5,897 bases of DNA from the NCBI GenBank assembly GCA_903970565.1, contig CAJCJE010000707.1:1-5897 (forward strand), in the 5' to 3' direction. Under the pieces are notes generated by a model. The model saw nothing but the letters and a program-made list of their open reading frames with translations, was not told the DNA's origin and did no database searches. Of the stretch, positions 1 through 4,754 are shown in pieces. Position 1 is the stretch's first letter, and each line of letters begins with the position of its first letter. The position numbers and the translations under genes were made by a program. This stretch comes from Candidatus Melainabacteria bacterium (GTDB lineage Bacteria; Actinomycetota; Actinomycetes; Mycobacteriales; Pseudonocardiaceae).

Positions 1-381
1 GCGTTCCTGCAACCGGGGGCCCGCCACCGCCCCGATCAGCCGGCAGAGGCCGTAGCCGACCGCGACCGCCGCCAACCCGGCCGGCGCGCGCAGCAGTCCC
101 GCCAGGGCGAACAACGCGACCGCGACCGCGGTCAGGCGGCCGAGTGTCCGGGCGGACGGGCGGTTCGCCGCGGCGGCGAGTGCGGCACCGGCCGCGCCGA
201 GCAACGCAACGGCCACCACCGCGAGCGGTACCGCCCCGGTGGGTACGCCCCCGTTGCTGGCCAGCAGCGCGCGGCACAGTGCGAGCCGGACCAGCCGGCG
301 GGCCGGGCGCGGGAGCGAAAGTCAACCGAGTCAACCAAAGCGCGTGGTCGCCAGGATAGGCGCGTCGGCGCCACCGGTCAT
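1..381 (-). pseudogene. MFS-type transporter remnant, interrupted, runs off left edge
   Basis: Reading leftwards from 321, one frame stays open to the window edge and encodes an Ala/Leu/Val-rich membrane protein. It has a helix-like stretch with LLGAAGAALAAAA, a second with LTAVAVALFALAGLL, and ends in GAVAGPRLQER. From memory, the last motif resembles the (D/G)xRLQER block that precedes the final helices of some actinobacterial MFS permeases, so this looks like the C-terminal half of a 12-helix carrier. The first six helices are absent. In the same frame further upstream there is an ATG at 381 and a short peptide, MTGGADAPILATTRFG. It is followed by two in-frame TGA codons (331-333 and 322-324), both inside a 9-bp tandem repeat. 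No good start codon lies between the stops and the membrane part, and no clear ribosome site precedes 381. I infer a large deletion between the N-terminus and the middle of the gene. The membrane character is plain, but the MFS assignment is tentative. Confidence 0.45.
320..336. repeat. Tandem 8-bp direct repeat AGTCAACC
   Basis: AGTCAACC occurs at 320-327 and again at 329-336, with one base between (period 9). On the minus strand each copy reads GGTTGACT and supplies an in-frame TGA to the MFS remnant. It may be a replication-slippage scar at the deletion junction, or a regulator half-site pair. Confidence 0.6.
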
Positions 382-576
382 CTGAATAACCGGGCGGAGC
401 CGACGGCGCGGTAACTCCGGACGGTATCTGGTCGGACGCTCGCGCGTCCTGATAGCCGAGGGCCAGTGCCAGGACGGGGAATCCGGCTCGGGCACCACTT
501 CTCACCTCGACAGCACCGCACCAGGATGTTCGCGGCGCGCGGGCGTGTCGACATGATTCATTCACGGGGGATGACA
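382..576. other. Non-coding stretch upstream of the DoxX-like gene
   Basis: No convincing gene is seen here. A plus-strand ATG at 466 is in frame with the following gene, but the peptide it would add is Arg/His-rich and unlike a DoxX N-terminus, and it has no ribosome site. A 7-bp inverted repeat, CGTCCTG (445-451) and CAGGACG (470-476), with an 18-nt loop, could be a regulatory or terminator-like stem. No clear -35/-10 pair was found. Confidence 0.4.
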
Positions 577-1146
577 ATGCGAGAAGTTCGAAAGAGATCG
601 GAATTCCAGACAGCGATCGATCGCTGGTTGGAGCGGTACAGCATCGACGTGTTGCGGGTCGCGATGGGAGTGGTGATCCTCGCGTTCGGGGTGCTGAAAT
701 ACTTTCCGGGGATCAGTCCGGCGCAGGGAATCGTGGTGGCGGTCAACCGGATACTGACATTCGGGTTGATGCCCGATCATGTCACGCTCATTCTGTTCGC
801 GACAGTGGAAAGCATCATCGGACTGTCGCTGATCACCGGGTGGGGGCTGCGGATGGTCATCTATCCGCTCGCGGCGTGGGCGGTGGCGATTCTGTCGCCG
901 CTGGCGTTGCTGACCGCGCAGTTGTTCAGCGGCCCGTATCACGCGCCGACGTTGATGGGCCAGTACGTTGTCAAGGACATCATCCTGCTGGCGGCGGTGC
1001 TCGTGGTCGCGATGCAGGTCCGCCGGAGTGCCCGGTTGGCGCGGCTGCGCGCGTCACCTGTGGCCAAGGCGCCGGGGGTCGGCGCGGTACCGACGACCGG
1101 GGAGCCGAGGGAACTGGCGACAACCGGTCGAAACTCGACCGACTGA
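577..1146 (+). CDS. DoxX/YkgB-like four-helix integral membrane protein
   Basis: A 189-residue protein with four predicted membrane helices at about 24-41, 68-88, 92-113 and 130-147. A basic N-terminal segment precedes them and a 40-residue polar, basic C-terminal tail follows. FGVLKYFPGISPA (37-49) and GPYHAPTLMGQYVVKDI (119-135) are, from memory, hallmark segments of actinobacterial proteins annotated as DoxX family or DUF417/YkgB-like. Their biochemical role is largely unsettled; some DoxX proteins are linked to redox or thiol stress. I chose the ATG at 577 because GGGGG (566-570) sits six bases upstream. ATGs at 553 and 571 are in frame, but the first would put that site inside the gene. 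The next gene follows in the same direction after 105 bases and may be co-transcribed, although the gap contains inverted repeats. Family placement is fairly secure; function is unknown. Confidence 0.8.
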   Translation: MREVRKRSEFQTAIDRWLERYSIDVLRVAMGVVILAFGVLKYFPGISPAQGIVVAVNRILTFGLMPDHVTLILFATVESIIGLSLITGWGLRMVIYPLAAWAVAILSPLALLTAQLFSGPYHAPTLMGQYVVKDIILLAAVLVVAMQVRRSARLARLRASPVAKAPGVGAVPTTGEPRELATTGRNSTD

Positions 1147-1203
1147 CCGCGATATCGCGCACATATCGACTCGTGCGGTCAATACGTGCGCGAATTGTTC
1201 GCG
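1144..1203. promoter_or_regulatory. Cluster of inverted repeats between the DoxX-like and 286-residue genes
   Basis: Three symmetric elements lie in 60 bases. TGACCGC (1144-1150, starting on the stop codon) pairs with GCGGTCA (1175-1181). CGCGATATCGCG (1148-1159) is a perfect 12-bp palindrome overlapping the first arm. CGCGAA-TTG-TTCGCG (1189-1203) is a 6-3-6 inverted repeat. They could be operators for the downstream gene or a weak attenuator between the two genes. I could not place a credible promoter beside them. Confidence 0.4.
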
Positions 1204-1251
1204 GATCTCACATTTCTATCCACAGGTATGCGATAACACAGGGGAGTTATC

Positions 1252-2112
1252 ATGACCGCCGTATTTCGGGCGAGCGCGTCCGTCGAGGAAAGCGCGCCGC
1301 TGCTCGGCCCGCTCGCGGAGTTGCCCGGTAGCTGGTTCGGTACCGGTTTCAACCTGATCTCGCGACCGGATTTCGAGAACAACCTCCCGTTCTTCCTGGA
1401 GGTCAACGAGACTCACGAGTCGTTGACCTTCACCGAGATCGGCGCGCCGATCCCCAACCGGGGGTCGGGCCAGGACGACATCTTCTTCCTCGGAGTGCAC
1501 TACCTACAGCAGATCAGTGACGCGGTCAGCAGGGGGGCGCTGCACCTGGAACCGGGGATCTGGTTGAACGTGCCGGCCACCACCGATCCGGTGGCCCCGG
1601 CGAGCGTGGTCCGGTTGGCGACGATCCCGCACGGCGACTCGCTGCTGGCCCAGGGCAACGCGATCACGGTGGCCGGTGGCCCGGATATCCAGCCGGTCAG
1701 TTCGACGCCGACCCACTCCACCGGTCCGAACGCCGGCCAGCCACTCACCGGCGCGTATCTGGCCCCGTTCACCTCGACCGCGCTGCCGCCGGGCATCCCG
1801 GTCGGTTCGATCGCGAACCCGAACCTGGTACTCACCGACGCGATCAAGGACCAGAAGATCATCGAGACCACGGTGCTGGTGATCGACACGACCACGCCGA
1901 TCGGTGGCAGCACCGGCGGAATCGAGAACATGCCGTTCGTGGTGCGCAACGCGACCGCGACGCGGATGAACGCGATCTTCTGGATCGAGAAGGTGCAGCG
2001 CGAGGACGGCTCCGGGCACTTCCTCCAGTTGCAGTACACCCAGACGGTGATCCTGAACTTCCTGAACATCGACTGGCCACACATCGCGGTGGCCACCCTG
2101 GTCAAGCACTGA
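1252..2112 (+). CDS. Conserved soluble protein, heme-binding/nitrobindin-like candidate, function unknown
   Basis: A 286-residue protein with no signal peptide and no membrane helix. The start is well set: GGGGAG at 1241-1246 lies five bases before the ATG. Residues 26-40 (GSWFGTGFNLISRPD) recall the GxWxGxG opening of nitrobindin and FABP-like beta-barrels. Other distinctive blocks are HYLQQISD (83-90), LEPGIWLNVPATT (99-111), ATIPHGDSLLAQG (123-135), FWIEKVQ (243-249) and the ending WPHIAVATLVK (275-285). From memory these match a bacterial family usually annotated only as 'heme-binding protein' or hypothetical; I cannot confirm a heme site. Histidines 83, 98, 127 and 277 sit in the conserved-looking blocks. 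Residues 140-190 are Pro/Thr/Gly-rich and probably a loop. The gene follows the DoxX-like membrane protein and is closed by a strong terminator, so the two may form a short operon. Coding status is very secure, function is not. Confidence 0.85.
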   Translation: MTAVFRASASVEESAPLLGPLAELPGSWFGTGFNLISRPDFENNLPFFLEVNETHESLTFTEIGAPIPNRGSGQDDIFFLGVHYLQQISDAVSRGALHLEPGIWLNVPATTDPVAPASVVRLATIPHGDSLLAQGNAITVAGGPDIQPVSSTPTHSTGPNAGQPLTGAYLAPFTSTALPPGIPVGSIANPNLVLTDAIKDQKIIETTVLVIDTTTPIGGSTGGIENMPFVVRNATATRMNAIFWIEKVQREDGSGHFLQLQYTQTVILNFLNIDWPHIAVATLVKH

Positions 2113-2120
2113 TCCCGAGG

Positions 2121-2158
2121 CCGGGTGGGGGTCTGCTCCAGCGCGGACCCCCACCCGG
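2121..2158. terminator. Strong hairpin terminator after the 286-residue gene
   Basis: The arms CCGGGTGGGGGTC (2121-2133) and GACCCCCACCCGG (2146-2158) pair perfectly over 13 bp. A U-G wobble and two more G-C pairs extend the stem to 16 bp, leaving a six-base loop. It starts eight bases after the stop codon. There is no T-tract, as is common in high-GC actinobacteria. Being symmetric, it could also stop transcripts arriving from the minus-strand marR unit. Confidence 0.85.
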
Positions 2159-2257
2159 TCACCGCGCGACACCGCGGGACTCCCGAACCTCTGCTGGTTG
2201 AGCTGGCAGCGGATCGGTCGAGCCGTCGGGACATTCGCGGGTGGGTCAGTGGGTCGG

Positions 2258-2574
2258 TCAGGGGGAGGGTCGGGTGCGCAGGGTGCGATCGGCGACGGTC
2301 ATTGCGACCAGGGCGACGCTGACGCCGACCATGATCCAGGCGATGAGGTGCACGCGCTGGCCAGATACAGCGCCGTGACCAGTGCGGCGGTCTGTCCGAT
2401 CGAGACACCCAACCCGCGGGCGATCGGCACCAGCGCCGTGGCGATGAGTGAGCTGTTGATCGGATTGAGCGCGGAACCGATGAACAACGGGGCGGTGAAC
2501 CGCCACGAGAACGGGTGTTCGGGCGGCGGCCCGACCACCCCCAGCGCCGTGTTCGAGGAGTCAGCGGCAGTCAT
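2258..2574 (-). pseudogene. DHA2-type MFS exporter, collapsed by internal deletion
   Basis: The first 74 residues (from ATG 2574) look like a normal MFS N-terminus. A short polar leader is followed by a first helix around SALNPINSSLIATALVPIA (34-52) and the start of a second around AALVTALYLASA (63-74). At about 2350-2353 the coding sense jumps to another frame, which reads HLIAWIMVGVSVALVAMTVA, then DRTLR and a short tail to a stop at 2258. That is a typical last helix and C-terminal tail of the same family. Helices 2-13 or so are missing; DHA2 carriers are usually about 450-500 residues and only about 104 codons remain. Translation from 2574 would frameshift and stop at 2299. GGAG at 2581-2584, six bases before the ATG, is intact. 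The gene follows marR by 22 bases, so it was probably a drug exporter controlled by that regulator. Confidence 0.75.
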
Positions 2575-2596
2575 CGGCATCTCCAGTACATCGTGG

Positions 2597-3055
2597 TCAC
2601 AGGAGTTCGGCGAGACGCTCGATCAACCGCGCGGCGGCGTCGAGGGTCGCGATCTCGTCGCTGGTGAACGACTCGGCCAGGACGACGGCGACCTGGTCGA
2701 CGACGGAGCTGCGACCCGAACCGATCGTGGTTTGCCCCTCGGGGGTGAGGCTCAGGATCGAGCGGCGCCCGTCGACGGCATCCGGCTGCCGCGTGACCAG
2801 GCCACGTTGTTCAAGGCTCGCGACCGTGGCCCCCATCGCCTGCGGGGTGATCTGCTCGCGGCGGGCCAGTTCCGCGGTGGTGGCCGGACCGAGCCGATCG
2901 AGCCGCGACAGGGCCGTCAGCTGCGGCACGGTCAGGTCGCCGTCGGCCAGCGTCTCCTGAGTGCGTCGCTTGAACGCCCCGATGCCGACCCGCAGCCGGG
3001 TGGCGGTCTCGCGGATGGCGGCGTCCTGGGCGGTCGGCTTCTGGGTGTCGTTCAC
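2597..3055 (-). CDS. MarR-family transcriptional regulator
   Basis: A 152-residue winged-helix repressor. The DNA-binding region is visible at 59-89 (TTAELARREQITPQAMGATV, then SLEQRGLVTR), followed by the wing with the family's D-x-R signature (D95, R97, R98) and LSLTPEG (101-107). Flanking helices at 12-36 and 115-150 would form the dimer interface. I start at the GTG at 3055. An in-frame TTG at 3091 would make 164 residues, but it lies in a good -35 box and would place the operator inside the gene. With the promoter described separately, the transcription start falls at about 3055-3057, so the mRNA is probably leaderless. The regulator should repress itself and the MFS exporter 22 bases downstream, released by a hydrophobic or phenolic ligand as in other MarR proteins; the ligand cannot be read from the sequence. 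It looks intact although its transporter partner is destroyed. Confidence 0.88.
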   Translation of the reverse strand: MNDTQKPTAQDAAIRETATRLRVGIGAFKRRTQETLADGDLTVPQLTALSRLDRLGPATTAELARREQITPQAMGATVASLEQRGLVTRQPDAVDGRRSILSLTPEGQTTIGSGRSSVVDQVAVVLAESFTSDEIATLDAAARLIERLAELL

Positions 3056-3091
3056 AGTAAGAAGGTTAGGCTTCTTACTGTAAACTTGCAA
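3054..3091 (-). promoter_or_regulatory. marR promoter with overlapping 11-bp inverted-repeat operator
   Basis: On the minus strand a -35 box TTGCAA (3086-3091) is followed after 17 bp by a -10 box TAACCT (3063-3068), fitting the actinobacterial TANNNT pattern. A perfect inverted repeat, ACAGTAAGAAG (3054-3064) and CTTCTTACTGT (3071-3081) with a six-base centre, covers part of the spacer, the -10 box and the predicted start site, and touches the GTG start codon. A MarR dimer bound here would block transcription, so autorepression is the natural reading. Confidence 0.8.
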
Positions 3092-3093
3092 AT

Positions 3094-3300
3094 TCAGCCT
3101 TCTGATAGGAGGGCGACCAGGACGGCGACGGCTTCGCGATCACCGCACGCCAGAGTGAACATCAGGGCGGGGCCGAGTTCAGACCGGGGGACCACTCGGC
3201 CGCCGAGCAGGCCCACGGCCATCCACGCCGGCAGGAACCGGTCCAGCGCCGACAGCTTGCCGACCACGCTCGCCGTAGTGGATTCCTCGGTGACGCTCAT
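3094..3300 (-). pseudogene. ACR3-type arsenite permease remnant, multiply deleted
   Basis: A 68-residue open frame whose ATG (3298-3300) overlaps the arsR stop as ATGA, so the two were translationally coupled. Residues 1-38 look like a normal ACR3 N-terminus (VVGKLSALDRFLPAW at 12-26, then the start of the first helix through GRVVP). LGPALMFTLA (42-51) and CGDREAVAVLVAL (52-64) match, as I recall the family, two conserved ACR3 blocks that normally lie about 40 residues apart, and roughly 75 and 155 residues into the protein. A shifted frame also reads GLNSA at about 3172-3186, the expected continuation of GRVVP, suggesting one extra C in a C-run. ACR3 proteins have about 370 residues and ten helices, so arsenite transport is impossible. 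A small coupled peptide could still be made. Family identity is strong; the exact deletion history is inferred. Confidence 0.75.
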
Positions 3301-3662
3301 GCCGGCACCGCCGCCGGGTCGGCGGGGACAAGCACGGCGGACAGTCGGGCGAGGACTTCGGGGTGGACGCGGTAGTAGACCCAGGTCCCGCGTCGTTCGC
3401 CGTCGATCAGACCGGATTCCCGCAGCACCTTGAGGTGGTGGGAGATGGTGGGGCCGGTGACGTCGAAGGCGTCGGTGAGGTCGCACACGCACGCCTCGCC
3501 GCCCTCGTGTGAGGCGATCAGGGAGAGCAGGCGCAGCCGGATCGGGTCGGAGATCGACTTGAAGACCTTCGCCAGCTCCACGGCCTGCGGCTCGGACAGG
3601 GGTTCGCGGGCCAGCGGTGAGCAGCAGGCGTCCATCGCGACCAGTGGCAGTTGCTTCGACAT
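3297..3662 (-). CDS. arsR: ArsR-family arsenic-responsive repressor
   Basis: A 121-residue ArsR/SmtB winged-helix repressor, a normal length. The core starts at EPQAVELAKVFKSISDPIRL (24-43). The helix-turn-helix spans about 61-82 (TGPTISHHLKVL at 69-80) and the wing 86-98 (IDGERRGTWVYYR). Two cysteine pairs are present: C13-C14 in DACCSPL and C58, C60 in EACVCDL. In the Corynebacterium glutamicum ArsR, arsenite is bound by an N-terminal CC pair together with a cysteine near position 55, and this protein has the same arrangement, so As(III)/Sb(III) sensing is likely. There is no ribosome site before the ATG. A promoter with -35 TTGCCC (3692-3697), 17-bp spacer and -10 CAACAT (3669-3674) would start transcription at or next to the ATG, giving a leaderless mRNA. 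It is divergent from arsI and upstream of the broken acr3. It appears fully functional. Confidence 0.93.
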   Translation of the reverse strand: MSKQLPLVAMDACCSPLAREPLSEPQAVELAKVFKSISDPIRLRLLSLIASHEGGEACVCDLTDAFDVTGPTISHHLKVLRESGLIDGERRGTWVYYRVHPEVLARLSAVLVPADPAAVPA

Positions 3663-3668
3663 GTGTCT

Positions 3669-3730
3669 ATGTTGACAGGCATCTATCTAGGGGGCAATCT
3701 GAAGTCAGGTCTTGTTTAGATGAACATCTA
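3669..3730. promoter_or_regulatory. Overlapping face-to-face arsR/arsI promoters and ArsR operator candidates
   Basis: Plus strand: -35 TTGACA (3672-3677), 17 bp, -10-like CAATCT (3695-3700), for arsI. Minus strand: -35 TTGCCC (3692-3697), 17 bp, -10 CAACAT (3669-3674), for arsR. Each -35 box overlaps the other's -10 box. The hexamer CATCTA occurs at 3680-3685 in the shared spacer, and again as the inverted pair TAGATG-AA-CATCTA at 3717-3730 in the arsI leader. These are the best ArsR half-site candidates. The -10 of arsI is imperfect. Confidence 0.55.
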
Positions 3731-3746
3731 CTTAAGGAGTTCGTCC

Positions 3747-4178
3747 ATGTCCCGCGTCCAACTCGCCCTCCGCGTCGGTGACCTCGAAAGCTCGATCGCG
3801 TTCTACTCGACGCTGTTCAACACCGAACCGGCGAAACGTCGCCCCGGCTACGCGAACTTCGCCATCACCGAACCCGCGCTCAAGCTGGTCCTGCTCGAAG
3901 GTGAGCCCGGCCAGGCGACCGTGATGGACCATCTCGGGGTCGAGGTGGAAACCACCGAACAGGTCGACGAGGCGTCCAAGCGGCTCACCGGCGAGGGCAT
4001 GGAAACGCTGGTGGAGAACGGCGCCACCTGCTGCTACGCCCTGCAAGACAAGGTGTGGGTGCACGGCCCCGGTCAGGAGCCGTGGGAGGTCTACACCGTC
4101 ACCGACGACTCCACGTCCTTCGGCAAGAACAGCCCTGCGACGGCCACGGCCACCGCAGCGGCGTGCTGCCGTCACTAG
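3747..4178 (+). CDS. arsI: ArsI/CadI: glyoxalase-fold C-As lyase or cadmium-induced protein
   Basis: A 143-residue vicinal-oxygen-chelate (glyoxalase/dioxygenase fold) protein. ArsI is an Fe(II)-dependent dioxygenase that cleaves the C-As bond of trivalent methyl- and aromatic arsenicals to As(III); M. tuberculosis CadI is a close relative. The expected metal ligands are present: Q5 in VQLAL, H62 in DHLGVEVE and E114 in WEVYTV. The substrate-binding cysteine pair is C95-C96 in GATCCYA. NTEPAKRRPGYANFAI (25-40) is a family block. The tail is a low-complexity Ala/Thr run ending in a second CC pair (140-141), as in other CadI proteins. I start at 3747 because AAGGAG (3734-3739) lies seven bases upstream; an in-frame ATG at 3720 is inside the operator candidate. 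It is divergent from arsR and probably controlled by it. Activity on organoarsenicals rather than a cadmium response cannot be decided from sequence alone. Confidence 0.92.
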   Translation: MSRVQLALRVGDLESSIAFYSTLFNTEPAKRRPGYANFAITEPALKLVLLEGEPGQATVMDHLGVEVETTEQVDEASKRLTGEGMETLVENGATCCYALQDKVWVHGPGQEPWEVYTVTDDSTSFGKNSPATATATAAACCRH

Positions 4179-4300
4179 CCGCGAATGGGCTTCCGCGCCG
4201 GGACGTTCGCGGGCGGCGCGGGCAGCCCCAGCGTGTCGTTCACCTGCCAGGCGGCGAGCCCGCCGAGTCGGAAGAGGACGACAGGACGGTGGCCGCCCCG
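4175..4300 (-). pseudogene. Possible C-terminal tail of an unidentified gene, convergent with arsI
   Basis: A short minus-strand open stretch reads VVLFRLGGLAAWQVNDTLGL, then PAPPANVPARKPIRG and a stop at 4175-4177. It looks like a protein C-terminus with GC-rich third codon positions. Its TAG overlaps the arsI TAG tail to tail (CTAG), a common arrangement of convergent genes. An in-frame TGA at 4301-4303 cuts it off upstream and there is no start. I do not recognise the family. It may be a remnant or chance. Confidence 0.3.
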
Positions 4301-4353
4301 TCACCGGCGCCGTTGCTGATCGCCCGCGCCGGGCCGTCCTGGCGCGAGCCTGC

Positions 4354-4544
4354 TCAGCGCCGTGCCGATACCGTCATGTGCTTGGCGCCGAAGAAGTCCG
4401 TGTCGTGGAACTGATGTCGTCGCCGTCGCCGACGTGTAGTTCGGTCAGCTCGTCGAAGACGCGGTTGAGCGCGATGCTGACCTCCAACCGCGCCAGGGGA
4501 GCGCCGAGGCAGAAGTGGATACCGTGGCCGAAGGCAAGGTGCTT
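4354..4544 (-). pseudogene. Cytochrome P450 C-terminal remnant with heme-binding loop, frameshifted
   Basis: Reading leftwards from about 4544, KHLAFGHGIHFCLGAPLARL contains the P450 heme signature FxxGxxxCxG; the heme-thiolate cysteine codon is 4509-4511. It continues through EVSIALNRVFDELTELHVGDGDDI, the helix after the Cys loop and the region before the last beta-sheet. At about 4409-4413 the frame must change by one base to read FHDTDFFGAKHMTV and SARR to the stop at 4354, a typical bacterial P450 end. A lost G (ATC-GAG-TTC becoming ATCAGTTC) would explain this. Everything before the heme loop, some 330 residues of a usual 400, is missing. The remnant cannot be a working enzyme. Confidence 0.8.
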
Positions 4545-4731
4545 CGAGGAGATGTTCGACCACGAGGACGTGGCCACGGTGAACCCGACCGCGACCCGCG
4601 CCGAGCAGTTGGCCAACATCCGCCAGATCTACCCGCCCGAACGCGAAGCCCTCGGCGTGGTCGCGATCGGCATCGAACTGGTCGACCCGCCCCGAACTGG
4701 TGTCGAGCGGGCCTCGCGGGAGCCGGCGTGA
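4540..4731 (+). pseudogene. C-terminal fragment of an unidentified gene joined head to head with the P450 remnant
   Basis: From 4540 a plus-strand frame reads CFEEMFDHEDVATVNP, TATRAEQLANIRQIYPPERE, ALGVVAIGIELVDPP and ends at 4731. The composition (acidic, few arginine runs) and almost uniform G/C third positions look like real coding sequence, unlike the stretch of the same frame before 4540, which is the antisense of the P450. No start codon or ribosome site belongs to it. I do not recognise the family. I infer it is the 3' part of a gene once divergent from the P450, both having lost their 5' parts in one deletion. Confidence 0.4.
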
Positions 4732-4751
4732 CCGCGCAACTCCGCGCAACT
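4732..4751. repeat. Tandem 10-bp repeat CCGCGCAACT
   Basis: CCGCGCAACT occurs twice without a gap (4732-4741 and 4742-4751), directly after the TGA that ends the plus-strand fragment. Confidence 0.7.
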
Positions 4752-4754
4752 CGC

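Noticed and set aside
466..576. N-terminal extension of the DoxX-like gene from ATG 466
   Set aside because: The added peptide is Arg/His-rich and unlike the family, and the ribosome site at 566-570 fits ATG 577.
562..942. Minus-strand open frame inside the DoxX-like gene
   Set aside because: It is the antisense of a clear four-helix gene and reads as Arg/His/Gln-rich low-quality protein.
1500..2408. Long minus-strand frame (302 codons) opposite the 286-residue gene
   Set aside because: It is mostly antisense of a gene with strong family blocks and a ribosome site, and it crosses the terminator hairpin.
2198..3433. Long plus-strand frame (411 codons) across the marR and acr3 region
   Set aside because: It is antisense to marR, both transporter remnants and part of arsR, has no family-like motifs, and is Arg/Gly-rich.
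3732..4304. Minus-strand frame of 190 codons over arsI
   Set aside because: Antisense of arsI, whose metal ligands and cysteine pairs are clear.
4640..4700. Minus-strand peptide RVDQFDADRDHAEGFAFGR, resembling the stretch before the P450 heme loop
   Set aside because: It does not connect to the real heme loop at 4544; the sequence between is non-P450, and the plus strand has the more natural composition. Probably coincidence, though a rearranged P450 piece is not fully excluded.
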